A DNA stretch of 37,289 bases from contig NZ_QASO01000115.1 of NCBI RefSeq assembly GCF_003052605.1, positions 1 to 37,289 of the forward strand. The letters run 5' to 3'. The position numbers and the translations under genes are program-made. The stretch comes from Ectopseudomonas oleovorans (GTDB lineage Bacteria > Pseudomonadota > Gammaproteobacteria > Pseudomonadales > Pseudomonadaceae). Shown here one piece after another: positions 8,412-15,987 of the stretch. The notes beneath the pieces were generated by a model. The model was not told the origin of the DNA. It saw only the letters and a list, made by a program, of their open reading frames with translations, and ran no database searches. Every line of letters begins with the position of its first letter. Positions within the stretch are counted from its first letter, which is position 1.

Positions 8412-8510
8412 GGATGGTCTGAAAAAGTCCTTTCTCGAAAAATACAGCCCAGCAACCATGCGGGTTACAGGGAGGCGATTTCGATAAACAGAGGCTTTTT
8501 CAGAGTTTCC
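8412..8510. mobile_element. MITE-like element, copy 2 (99 bp)
   Basis: A second copy identical to the first except for one base (near 8449). It shares the middle CTAA (8408-8411) with copy 1 and is closed by CTAA at 8511-8514. The two elements are therefore tandem, in the same orientation, with three CTAA copies in all. The pair lies 58 bp upstream of the chemoreceptor gene and could affect its transcription. Confidence 0.75.
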
Positions 8511-8572
8511 CTAAAGAAATTGGGCTTAATGCCGAACACAATAAAATAAAACAGCCAACCCTTGAGGCTCTT

Positions 8573-10150
8573 ATGCGCCAGAATTTACCAGTGACGGGTC
8601 GAAACTTAGAACTCCCAAAAGATGCCAATATTCTTTCGACTACCTCCCCTCAAAGCCATATCACGTACGTTAATCCTGACTTCATTAAAATCAGTGGTTT
8701 CACTGAGGAAGAACTATTAGGCCAGCCTCACAACATCGTAAGACACCCAGATATGCCGCCTGCTGCATTTGAGCATATGTGGAGTACATTAAAATCTGGC
8801 CGCTCATGGATGGGGCTAGTAAAAAATCGCTGTAAAAATGGCGACCACTATTGGGTAAGTGCTTATGTAACGCCAATAGCTAAGAATGGTTCGATTGTTG
8901 AATACCAGTCTGTAAGGACCAAGCCTGAACCTGAGCAGGTTTTGGCTGCGGAAAAATTATATGCTCAACTGAGAAGCGGGAAGGCCGCGAGGCCGAAATG
9001 GGCTGCTAGCTTTTCCGTGAAGATACTCTTGCTCATATGGGGTAGTATTATATCAAGCGCAATGGCTGCCGGCATGCTTACTGATACATCAATAAGCAGC
9101 TTATTGTTAGCTACTTTAATGTCAGGAAGCTTAAGCTCTGTTAGTGTTTTGGCTATTCTCTCTCCTCTTGGAAGACTGGTTGAAAGAGCCAGGAATATTT
9201 CCAATAACCCATTAAGTCAATCCCTCTACACTGGGCGCACCGATGAGTTTGGCCAAATAGAGTTTGCTTTACGAATGATGCAAGCTGAAACAGGCGCCGT
9301 AGTAGGTCGCATAGGTGATGCATCAAATCGGCTTAGCGAACACACCCGAAGCCTACTAAAGGATATTGAGTCAAGCAATGTACTTACAGTTGAGCAGCAG
9401 GCAGAGACAGATCAAATAGCAACGGCAGTAAACCAAATGGCGGCAAGCATTCAAGAGGTTGCGAGCAATGCACAGCATGCTGCAGATGCGGCCGGAAGAG
9501 CAGACACTGAGACGGCATCTGGCCAGCGTCTGGTAGCCCACACAAGCCAGTCAATCACTGCCCTTGAAGGTGAAATTAGGCAAGCCGCTCAGGTTATTCA
9601 TGAGCTTGAAGGTCAAAGTAACGAGATATCAAAAGTTCTTGACGTTATACGAGGGATCGCCGAGCAAACGAATTTGTTGGCACTCAACGCAGCAATTGAG
9701 GCCGCGCGTGCTGGTGAGCAGGGGCGTGGTTTTGCTGTTGTCGCCGATGAGGTTCGCAGTCTTGCTGCTCGCACACAGCAATCGACAACGGATATTCAAA
9801 GCATGATCAGCGCTCTACAAGAGCGAGCGCAATCCGCTGTTACAGTCATGGAGCAAAGTAGTCGGCAAGCGCACACGAGTGTAGCTCACGCAGAGGAAGC
9901 AGCTACAGCTCTTGATGGAATTGGCCAACGCGTTAACGAAATTACCGACATGAACGCGCAAATAGCGACTGCGGTCGAGCAGCAGGGAGCAGTAAGTGAA
10001 GACATAAACCGCAGTATTATCAATATACGCGATGCTGCTGATACCAATGTACAGACCGGGCAGAATAATTTGCAAAGTGCGAAATCTGTCGCTCAGTTAA
10101 CTAGCGCTCTGAGCGAACTGGCAAAACAGTTTTGGGAAAAACGAGGATAA
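8573..10150 (+). CDS. aer: Aer-like aerotaxis receptor (PAS domain chemoreceptor)
   Basis: A 525-residue methyl-accepting chemotaxis-type protein. Residues about 1-125 form a PAS domain (ITYVNPDFIKISGFTEEELL, NIVRHPDMPP, KNRCKNGDHYW), which in Aer binds FAD and senses redox state. A hydrophobic region at about 145-205 anchors it in the membrane. The C-terminal signalling domain has the highly conserved hairpin tip EQTNLLALNAAIEAARAGEQ from about residue 364, which contacts CheA/CheW. It would steer swimming toward favourable oxygen or energy levels. The reading is clear, but codon use is AT-richer than in both flanking transposons, so it comes from another source. No other chemotaxis gene is adjacent. 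Confidence 0.92.
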   Translation: MRQNLPVTGRNLELPKDANILSTTSPQSHITYVNPDFIKISGFTEEELLGQPHNIVRHPDMPPAAFEHMWSTLKSGRSWMGLVKNRCKNGDHYWVSAYVTPIAKNGSIVEYQSVRTKPEPEQVLAAEKLYAQLRSGKAARPKWAASFSVKILLLIWGSIISSAMAAGMLTDTSISSLLLATLMSGSLSSVSVLAILSPLGRLVERARNISNNPLSQSLYTGRTDEFGQIEFALRMMQAETGAVVGRIGDASNRLSEHTRSLLKDIESSNVLTVEQQAETDQIATAVNQMAASIQEVASNAQHAADAAGRADTETASGQRLVAHTSQSITALEGEIRQAAQVIHELEGQSNEISKVLDVIRGIAEQTNLLALNAAIEAARAGEQGRGFAVVADEVRSLAARTQQSTTDIQSMISALQERAQSAVTVMEQSSRQAHTSVAHAEEAATALDGIGQRVNEITDMNAQIATAVEQQGAVSEDINRSIINIRDAADTNVQTGQNNLQSAKSVAQLTSALSELAKQFWEKRG

Positions 10151-10391
10151 CGCTTTTCAGTATCTCGACAGGGATAACTTACTTTACCATCGGTATCCCT
10201 TTTAGCCGCACAAATTTTAGCCATGGCTTTTCAGGAAGTCAGGGCTATCAGAATGGCCTTAGAAAGCCTAGTCAAAGAGCTGTCACGAGAACACCGTTAG
10301 CTTAGCGTACGATTTTTTCCGAATTCTGCGGTTCCCCCTAGCTAAGCCTTACGTTGGTTTTTGGTTCCACTGCTCCCCAAACCCCTGGTTC

Positions 10392-10634
10392 GCGCCTTCG
10401 GCGCTGCGCTGTCAAAGTCGTGGGCTACTCGCCCACACCGAGGCAGGGGCAATGCCCCTGCACGATATGTCTAAAAGCATGCCTCCGGCGGCCCTCCGGG
10501 GGCGCTCGCCGCGAGCAGGGGTGCCGGGGGAAGAGCACCCCCGACACCCTCTGCGGAGGCTTGGGTCGCTACATGCGCGTCAAGGGGCCGTGGCTTCGGC
10601 GCTACGCGCCTGCAGGCCGCACCAACCCCTTGAC
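10392..10634. repeat. Array of strong DNA hairpins downstream of traX
   Basis: The 10151-10780 interval has no credible gene but holds a cluster of inverted repeats: GCGCC/GGCGC (10392-10404), GTGGGC/GCCCAC (10420-10436), GCAGGGGC/GCCCCTGC (10443-10461), GCTCGC/GCGAGC (10504-10516), GGGGTGC/GCACCCC (10518-10541), and GTCAAGGGG/CCCCTTGAC (10579-10634) enclosing GGCGC/GCGCC (10598-10610). Most loops are 1-10 bases. Such arrays occur at origins of transfer or single-strand origins and in structured RNAs; its place beside traX makes a transfer role plausible but unproven. A further 7-bp stem, GCTTAGC/GCTAAGC, spans 10300-10347. Confidence 0.6.
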
Positions 10635-10780
10635 CCGCACTCCGCTTGAAAAGCTCACCACGGAGCTCATGCGCAGGCAGAAGAGCAAAGCAAAAGCAGC
10701 CCAAAAGGGAAAGGAATGATGTCGGAGCGGTGCAGGCGGCAAGCCGCCAGAGAACCCGGCGGCGCCTGTGAGACGGGCGA

Positions 10781-11545
10781 TCAGCTCCAGGCGATCGCGA
10801 GCGAGCTCAGCACGAGCAGATGCAACGGGTAGAAGGCGTACATCCATCGTCCGACCGGGCGGACTGGCGGCGCCTGGACCTGCAGCATCAGCAGGCCGAG
10901 CAACGGCGCGACAGCGATTGCGGCAACTTGGCTGTACTGAACCGGCGACAGATCCCGGAACACCGCCAGCAGTGCGCCGTTGGCCAGCAGTGCGATCAGG
11001 CCGGCGCCGATGGCCAGTACCTGGAACAGATCCGAATCCCGAACGCGGATGGCCACCACCAGAACGGCCGGCAGCAGCACGCCCCAGATGCCGTACGCGA
11101 TGACAGAACCATAGGCGTATGCGATGGCCACGCAGAGCACTGCGCCGACGATCAGCGCCGGCGTCCGGTGCTGAACCGCCGCGGCGACCGGCAAACCGAG
11201 TGCGAGCGTGAACAGGATGTTGAGCGTGCCGTTATCGAAAAACTTCGTGTAGGCCGGCTGGCTGAGCAAGGCGAACAGCAGCAAGCCGCCCAGGTAGCGC
11301 CTGATCCCGACCGGGTAACCTGCAGGCTGGCGGGCAACGTTGGCCGCAATGGCCACGCAGAACAGCGGGAATGCCAGCCGGCCGGCTACGCGCAGGCCGT
11401 ATCCTGGATCCTGCCACTCGGGCGGCAGGACAAACCAGGCGTGATCAAGGACCATGGCCACCAACGCAAGCCACTTCACCCAGTCGAGCGCACTATCGCG
11501 CTCGATCTGAATCCCCGGTACCGGCACCGCCATCGACGTGGCCAT
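10781..11545 (-). CDS. traX: TraX family protein
   Basis: A 254-residue polytopic membrane protein of the TraX family. The F-plasmid member acetylates the N terminus of pilin, and relatives are membrane acyltransferases. The diagnostic N-terminal segment is LDWVKWLALVAMVLDHAWF, followed by GRLAFPLFC and about eight hydrophobic helices, ending in YAFYPLHLLVL. The ATG at 11545 is chosen for the GAGGTG 7 bases upstream; the frame extends further but overlaps the preceding gene. It follows the ribbon-helix-helix gene by a few bases and is likely co-transcribed. It marks this backbone as conjugative or mobilizable. Confidence 0.85.
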   Translation of the reverse strand: MATSMAVPVPGIQIERDSALDWVKWLALVAMVLDHAWFVLPPEWQDPGYGLRVAGRLAFPLFCVAIAANVARQPAGYPVGIRRYLGGLLLFALLSQPAYTKFFDNGTLNILFTLALGLPVAAAVQHRTPALIVGAVLCVAIAYAYGSVIAYGIWGVLLPAVLVVAIRVRDSDLFQVLAIGAGLIALLANGALLAVFRDLSPVQYSQVAAIAVAPLLGLLMLQVQAPPVRPVGRWMYAFYPLHLLVLSSLAIAWS

Positions 11546-11549
11546 CTCA

Positions 11550-12146
11550 TTACACCTCGATTTGGTGGAGCTCGTGCAGCAGCTCGATCGCCCTGGTTGA
11601 GGAACCGTTATCGAGGAGGCCTTGAGCACTGAATGCAGCCAGAGTCGACGTGAGCAGGAAGGCGAACATTTCAGGATCGCCCTCGGCCTGTTGGACATTG
11701 CGAGCCAGGGCCTCATTCAGGCGCTGCCAGGCGCCGGCATAATCGATTGCAGTGGCCATATCAGTTCCCCTCCCTTCACAGGCATCGTCCAGCGTCTTGT
11801 TCACCCACTGACTAAGCTTCAGGCCCTCCATCTGCGATTGCTTGACCCAGCGTGCCTTGATCTGTGAGTTGACGCGCACTTGTAACTGGCTGTCGGCAGG
11901 TAGGTCACCAGCAGCATTCAGATTTCCGATGTTGCCGTGGAACCCGCGCGGCGGGTGGCCAGACTCTCCATCGCGGAAGCCTTCGCCACGATCATCATCA
12001 AGCGCTCTCCAAGCGTCGATACTTCCAGGCACCTGGAAGCTGTCGCCATGATAGTGGCGGCGCAGTCCATGCTGGTAGCCGATGGCATAGTCGCCACTAA
12101 TGGTATCGGCAGCAGCTAGATAGGTTTTGAACTGACTTTCCTTCAT
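11550..12146 (-). CDS. Ribbon-helix-helix-like plasmid protein
   Basis: A 198-residue cytoplasmic protein. Residues about 86-122 (LQVRVNSQIKARWVKQSQME, then LKLSQWVNKTLDDAC) resemble an Arc/CopG-type ribbon-helix-helix DNA-binding motif. The N-terminal ~80 residues are polar and rich in Gly, Asp and His. The C-terminal ~65 residues are helical and could be an oligomerization or partner domain. I do not recognise the full-length family. Its position directly upstream of traX suggests control of transfer or maintenance genes. The ATG at 12146 has GAGGTGAAG just upstream and only about 14 bases separate it from an intrinsic terminator. Confidence 0.65.
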   Translation of the reverse strand: MKESQFKTYLAAADTISGDYAIGYQHGLRRHYHGDSFQVPGSIDAWRALDDDRGEGFRDGESGHPPRGFHGNIGNLNAAGDLPADSQLQVRVNSQIKARWVKQSQMEGLKLSQWVNKTLDDACEGRGTDMATAIDYAGAWQRLNEALARNVQQAEGDPEMFAFLLTSTLAAFSAQGLLDNGSSTRAIELLHELHQIEV

Positions 12147-12159
12147 ACTTCACCTCAAC

Positions 12160-12184
12160 AAAAAGCCCCGCCATAGCGGGGCCT
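12160..12184 (-). terminator. Intrinsic terminator after the truncated gene
   Basis: On the minus strand a perfect 7-bp GC stem (GCCCCGC/GCGGGGC, 12165-12182) with a 4-base loop is followed by five T. It terminates the broken gene ending at 12191. It stands only 14 bases before the next start codon (12146), so it may also act as an attenuator. Confidence 0.8.
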
Positions 12185-12190
12185 TGGTAG

Positions 12191-12352
12191 TTAGATTTCC
12201 GCCACAGCGTGCCATTGCGCAATAGTCAGCACCCCATCTTCTACCAGCTCTTCGCACTTGCCGAAGAGTCGGCTAAGGCAAATATCGGCGCGTCCTTGCT
12301 CATCTTCGAGTAGAAGGCGGACGGCGTGGCCGTAGTTGATCAGGGCGGTGAA
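12191..12352 (-). pseudogene. 3' fragment of an unknown backbone gene, cut by the Tn4651-type transposon
   Basis: An open frame enters from the transposon end and continues for 53 host codons (FTALINYGHAVRLLLEDEQG, later CLSRLFGKCEEL) to TAA at 12191. There is no start codon on the host side; translation upstream runs into the 38-bp inverted repeat and meets a stop inside it. The N-terminal half should lie beyond the right end of the transposon, outside the window. Base use and protein character look coding, and an intrinsic terminator follows. I do not recognise the family. Confidence 0.6.
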
Positions 12353-12390
12353 GGGGTCATGCCGAGATAAGGGGAAAATTCACTCACTTC
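12353..12390 (+). repeat. Left inverted repeat of the Tn3-family transposon
   Basis: The 38-bp end begins GGGGTCATGCCGAGATAAGG and finishes ATTCACTCACTTC. It matches the right end at all positions except the first base and position 18. GGGG at the tip and CGAGATAAGG inside are typical of Tn4651-type ends. Confidence 0.9.
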
Positions 12391-12908
12391 CCCTCTATCC
12401 ATATGATTAATATCACAATTTTAAAAAACCACATGGGTATCGCGATGCGGCGATTCTGACGTGTGTCACCCAGGTCGATCGCTGCTACACGGCGAGGAAA
12501 ACATGGTTGGTGCCGACGTGGGTTACAGGTGTAGGAACAAACAGTTCCCTGATGCTTAGGAATGAGGTCGATTAACAACCTCAGAAGATCCTTCAGTTGA
12601 ACCGGTCGCGGCAAATCAGGCAGCCGGAATGAATGATTCTATAATCACTCTATAATTGACTATAAAGACCGTCCTAGAGCGGCAGCTAGGCTGCTCCCTG
12701 TGACTTGAGGCTTCCCCTCCCTGTCAGACTTGTTTCGCACGTCTGGGTATTGCGCCCCCGCTAGCCGTTAGCAGCCTGGCATCCTCGTCTGGGCACTGGT
12801 TTGGACCGGCTGTGAGAGAATGAGGCTGGCCAGTACGACAACAATGCTGGGAGCAATGATTGGCCCATATGCCCAAAACCTATGGCACGCATTGTTCAGG
12901 GGGATGTT
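12391..12908. other. Left subterminal region without a convincing gene
   Basis: About 500 bp inside the left end. Short open frames on both strands lack ribosome-binding sites or recognisable products. Near 12637-12664 a repeated motif (TCTATAATCAC, then TCTATAATTGAC) is AT-rich and promoter-like, and could host host-factor binding or the promoter of the antitoxin gene at 12909. Confidence 0.5.
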
Positions 12909-13295
12909 ATGGACAAGCTCTACGACAGGCTGGTTTTGCCGAGAGGCCACTACCGCTTGCATGTGGCGGTACTGACGGGTCTGCCTGCTTCGTTGGTCTC
13001 TGATCTGGCCCAGGCGCTTGGGCGATCGCCCGTCCAGATAGCGGAATGGGTCGGAGTATCCTCCCTCAGTGCGGCAATGTCTTTGCAGGCAAGTGAGGTT
13101 TTCTGTCGCCTTGTCGAGACTCTCGATGCGCTACTGGAGCTGTACGAAGGGGACCTAGAAGGTGCACTCCGCTGGCTAACGGCACCGAATGTGGTGTTGG
13201 CCAATGAGAGGCCGGTCGAACTGTTGGCAACAGAAGCTGGTACGCGCGCCGTGCAGCAGGCTATTCATGCGATTGAATATGGCCTGCCAGTGTGA
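12909..13295 (+). CDS. Xre/MbcA/ParS-type antitoxin-like protein (DUF2384)
   Basis: A 128-residue protein whose C-terminal third matches the toxin-binding domain of RES-type antitoxins: ALRWLTAPNVVLANERPVEL, then ATEAGTRAVQQAIHAIEYGL. The centre (VSDLAQALGRSPVQIAEWVG) resembles the degenerate Xre helix-turn-helix. The ATG at 12909 is preferred over 12882 for the AGGGGG about 6 bases upstream. In known systems this antitoxin neutralises a RES-domain NAD-degrading toxin encoded next to it. No RES gene is present; the neighbour downstream is a small zinc-ribbon-like protein. It may be an orphan antitoxin or have an unrelated partner. Confidence 0.8.
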   Translation: MDKLYDRLVLPRGHYRLHVAVLTGLPASLVSDLAQALGRSPVQIAEWVGVSSLSAAMSLQASEVFCRLVETLDALLELYEGDLEGALRWLTAPNVVLANERPVELLATEAGTRAVQQAIHAIEYGLPV

Positions 13296-13375
13296 CCCTT
13301 ATCGGAGTTCTGGAGCAGTGAAGCGATTCTAAGGTTTGGATGGCCACCGCCCGCCCGCAGCTGGAGGTACTGACC

Positions 13376-13660
13376 ATGGAGCATACCAATACTCCACCGC
13401 CTGAAACGGTCATAGACATCACTTGTGATGTCTGCTGCCAGAGCATTCGCGCAGAAGGCTATGGCCAACAGTTTGGAACCCTTCAGGCAAACTGGGGGCA
13501 TGGTTCCAAGCACGACGGTGAGCGTTATGAGGTTCGGCTGTGCGAAGTCTGCTTCTTCAGAACCCTGAGCCATCTTCGCCGCAAGCGCATGGTCAACACC
13601 ATGTTTGATGAGGAGCCCGATACCGCTCAGGATGAGTTCGGCCTGCTGCGAATTAAGTAG
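13376..13660 (+). CDS. Small Cys-rich (zinc-ribbon-like) protein of unknown function
   Basis: A 94-residue protein with two cysteine knuckles: DITCDVCCQSI near residues 18-22 and RLCEVCF near residue 60, a CxxC...CxxC pattern suggesting one zinc site. The C terminus is acidic. The start is set by GGAGG 8 bases upstream of the ATG at 13376. It lies 80 bp after the Xre-type gene on the same strand, so the two may form a unit. Nothing in it resembles a RES toxin. I do not recognise a functional family. Confidence 0.75.
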   Translation: MEHTNTPPPETVIDITCDVCCQSIRAEGYGQQFGTLQANWGHGSKHDGERYEVRLCEVCFFRTLSHLRRKRMVNTMFDEEPDTAQDEFGLLRIK

Positions 13661-13817
13661 GCCGATCTGGAGTTGGCAAAGGCACTGGGGTGTCGGTATC
13701 AAGGCTCTGGGCCCAGGTCTCGACCAATGCGTGATCGATCACCAAACCCTCGCTCACATCAGCTAATGCCTCGTGTGTTAGATCAGCGAATCTTCGGTCG
13801 TCATTCGAGTTGGCCAT
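13653..13817 (-). CDS. Short antitoxin-like / stability protein
   Basis: A 54-residue ORF starting MANSNDDRRFADLTHEALAD and continuing VSEGLVIDHALVETWAQSLD with a Pro-rich tail. The pattern 'D-x-x-x-G-x-V-I-D-x-x-x-V-E-x-W' is reminiscent of small antitoxins that accompany RelE/ParE-type toxins; this is resemblance only. No RelE/ParE gene follows. Its 3' end overlaps the converging zinc-ribbon gene by eight bases. The ribosome-binding site is weak (CGCGGA). Translation is inferred from the family-like sequence. Confidence 0.5.
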   Translation of the reverse strand: MANSNDDRRFADLTHEALADVSEGLVIDHALVETWAQSLDTDTPVPLPTPDRPT

Positions 13818-13845
13818 TCCGCGTCCATTTTGCCGTGCCCGGCTG

Positions 13846-14325
13846 CTAGCCGATGGGCGCTGGCTCTGAATAGCCCGTCTTCACGCCCTGAGTGGCGGCG
13901 TAATGGCGGGTTTGGAAAGCCAGAACATCCTGCATCTGCTTGCTGACGTCTTCTTCCAGCCCCCACTCATAGGCCAGCTTGTCGAGCTTGTAGCGAGAGA
14001 CCAACTGGGTCGCCCGCGGCGAGCGTTCTGCCGGTTTCAGGTTCGACCAGCTGCTGACAAAGCCTTTTAGGCGCGCGGCTTTGTCCGTTGATACACAGGG
14101 AAAGCGACGCAGCAGGTCGACCAGATAGAGGGCACGCAGCTTCTGTTCAGGCTGGCGCAGCTTGCCCGCCACTTCACGCTGCAATACCGGCACGAGGTCG
14201 CGCTCTTCGTACCACAACTGCTTGGCGAGCTCCACGAGAGCATCGGACGCAACTTGGCTAAGGCGCTGCTGAGTGACAGTCTCCAGGAGCGCGCCAAAGC
14301 TTTGTTTACGATCCAGACGTGGCAT
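13846..14325 (-). CDS. Conserved hypothetical partner of the nucleotidyltransferase
   Basis: A 159-residue, mostly helical, basic cytoplasmic protein beginning MPRLDRKQSFGALLETVTQQ. No catalytic motif is obvious. It overlaps the upstream nucleotidyltransferase gene by 20 bases, so the two are translated together, the layout of toxin-antitoxin or abortive-infection pairs in which one member is a nucleotidyltransferase. Its role as toxin, antitoxin or other partner cannot be decided from sequence. Confidence 0.7.
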   Translation of the reverse strand: MPRLDRKQSFGALLETVTQQRLSQVASDALVELAKQLWYEERDLVPVLQREVAGKLRQPEQKLRALYLVDLLRRFPCVSTDKAARLKGFVSSWSNLKPAERSPRATQLVSRYKLDKLAYEWGLEEDVSKQMQDVLAFQTRHYAATQGVKTGYSEPAPIG

Positions 14326-14950
14326 CTCGCCGATCCTCCAGGTACTTCGCTGTGACCAGTTTCAGGCAGCCTAGCATTGCGCTTCGGTTGCCCACAGCAT
14401 AATCGATTGCCTCTGTTGCCAGTGTAACAAACTGGCCGACATCGACACGGCCGCATTCGATGAGCTGTTCGATATCAGATTGATCGTTTTCCGTAAAGCG
14501 GCCGAGCTTGGATATTGCCAGATCCACGCCGGCAGCAACGAAAACATGCAGCGGCTGCTCACCCTCGAAACCCTGCATGGGGATGGCACGCTCACGGTAG
14601 TCCTCGTGCAATGGCCCGAGGGCATTGGTGTAGTTCTGATCCAAGTACACCTGCAAGTCGCGGCCGTCGCTGTCCTCATAACCCTCTGGCGGTGTATAGA
14701 CGGCCATGATCTCTTCCTTACGCAGCACACGGGCCGCCTCGATCTCCGCATCGATGTCCGCACTACCACGCGCATGGGTGAGCAGGTGCACCGCGCAGCC
14801 GCCGAAGATGAAGACCTTGAGCGAGCCTGGCGGATTGCCATTCAGTAGCGGCAAGGCCCGGGCGAACAGATTACCAATGGCCTGGCCCAGCGGCGTAGTC
14901 AAGCGGACAGGTTCCGCAGCCCCCTCACTGGCAGTCTCAAGTAGTGTCAT
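14306..14950 (-). CDS. DUF6036-type nucleotidyltransferase
   Basis: A 214-residue protein with a polymerase-beta-type nucleotidyltransferase signature: FIFGGCAVHLL (Gly50-Gly51) followed by RGSADIDAEI with Asp65 and Asp67 as metal ligands. Such small enzymes transfer nucleotides to RNA or protein and are often the active half of toxin-antitoxin or phage-defence pairs. The ATG at 14950 is used because it follows GGAGGTG; the frame's earlier GTG lies within that ribosome-binding site. It is the first gene of a two-gene leftward unit and lies 38 bp downstream of tnpT, so it may be co-transcribed with the resolution gene. Confidence 0.8.
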   Translation of the reverse strand: MTLLETASEGAAEPVRLTTPLGQAIGNLFARALPLLNGNPPGSLKVFIFGGCAVHLLTHARGSADIDAEIEAARVLRKEEIMAVYTPPEGYEDSDGRDLQVYLDQNYTNALGPLHEDYRERAIPMQGFEGEQPLHVFVAAGVDLAISKLGRFTENDQSDIEQLIECGRVDVGQFVTLATEAIDYAVGNRSAMLGCLKLVTAKYLEDRRDATSGS

Positions 14951-14988
14951 CTTCACCTCCACTCAGCGCATAGGCTCAGTGTGCCGGT

Positions 14989-15987
14989 TCATGGGCTACG
15001 TGCGCCATCGCTGTTCGCAAGCGGCGCCCCGAGTAGCTTCAGCTGTGCAGTGGCTTCGATCAGGCGCTCCTGCAGGCCTTGCGCCTGTTGCGTCTGGATC
15101 GCGGAGGCTTCACCCAGCCGGGACACCTCCTCATGCAATGTGCGACAACGCTGTTCCAGGGTTTCATTCAAGCGCTCGGCGCCGGTCAGCGTGTTTTGCA
15201 AGGCCTCCAGGGCCTGAGCTTTCTGTGCCAGTAGCTGTTGCTGCGCATGCTGCTCTTTTTGCAACTGCCGCGCTTCTGCGAGCAGGCGCGCATTGTCGCG
15301 GTTCAGTTGGGTCAACTCGTCCTGTTTGACGATCAGGGTCTGCTGCAATTGCCGTAGCTCTAGTTGCAGTTGCTGCATCTGCGACTCGTGTCGACGTTGT
15401 TCCTGCTCACGCTGCTCCTTGCTGGCTTGGCGGTAGTGCTCCAAGGCGTCACGTGCGTGCTGATGCTTTTCCTCTAGCGAGCGAATCTGCCCATCGCGGT
15501 CTTGCAGGCGCTCCTCCAGGTCGCGGTTGGCCTGCAACAGGCGGGCATTCTCGACCTCGCCCTGTTGGCGTCGCTGCTGCTCCTGCTGTAGCGCGTGCTG
15601 GACAACCTGGAGCTGTTCTGTGAGCCCGCTGCACTGACTTTCCAATTGCTGGATTCGGCTTTCGGCCAGCCGCGCTTGGTTCTGGAAATCAAGCCGGTCA
15701 TGTGCCAGTTGTTCGCGCTCCTGGGCCACGGCCGCCTGCGCATCTTCCTTTAACTGATCTGCCAGTTGGCCGACCAGATTGGCCAGCTGTTCGCTGAGCG
15801 GGATCGAGGCCGTATCTCGGCCGCGCTCGGCGTCTTCGAGCTCTTTCAGGTAGCGGTGAATGGTGGTTTTCGAGCCGGTATTGCCAAGTTCGACCCTTAC
15901 CGCGTCGATGCTGGGGTTCTCGCCCCGCGCCAGAATTGCCTGCCGCGCCTTCTGAACCAGTGCCTTGTTGATGCCGCCGCGGGCCAT
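14989..15987 (-). CDS. tnpT: TnpT cointegrate resolution protein
   Basis: A 332-residue protein with an N-terminal KfrA-type DNA-binding domain (INKALVQKARQAILARGENP, then TIHRYLKELE) and a very long coiled coil rich in Gln, Glu, Arg and Leu from about residue 75 to 320. In Tn4651, TnpT works with the recombinase TnpS to resolve cointegrates at the rst site between the two divergent genes. The same arrangement is present here. The start ATG at 15987 directly adjoins the AT-rich rst region. Confidence 0.9.
   Translation of the reverse strand: MARGGINKALVQKARQAILARGENPSIDAVRVELGNTGSKTTIHRYLKELEDAERGRDTASIPLSEQLANLVGQLADQLKEDAQAAVAQEREQLAHDRLDFQNQARLAESRIQQLESQCSGLTEQLQVVQHALQQEQQRRQQGEVENARLLQANRDLEERLQDRDGQIRSLEEKHQHARDALEHYRQASKEQREQEQRRHESQMQQLQLELRQLQQTLIVKQDELTQLNRDNARLLAEARQLQKEQHAQQQLLAQKAQALEALQNTLTGAERLNETLEQRCRTLHEEVSRLGEASAIQTQQAQGLQERLIEATAQLKLLGAPLANSDGARSP

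Noticed and set aside
10223..10300. 25-codon ORF after the chemoreceptor (MAFQEVRAIRMALESL...)
   Set aside because: Looks coding-like but has no convincing ribosome-binding site and is too short to support.
10290..10352. Possible integron attC site
   Set aside because: GCTTAGC/GCTAAGC form a stem, but no proper GTTRRRY/RYYYAAC core pair with the right spacing is present and no integron integrase is near.
10354..10719. 121-codon plus-strand ORF
   Set aside because: It spans the hairpin array, has a low-complexity Arg/Gly/Pro composition and no ribosome-binding site; the inverted repeats explain it better than coding.
12384..12614. 76-codon minus-strand ORF next to the left transposon end
   Set aside because: No ribosome-binding site, no recognisable domain, and it enters the inverted repeat.
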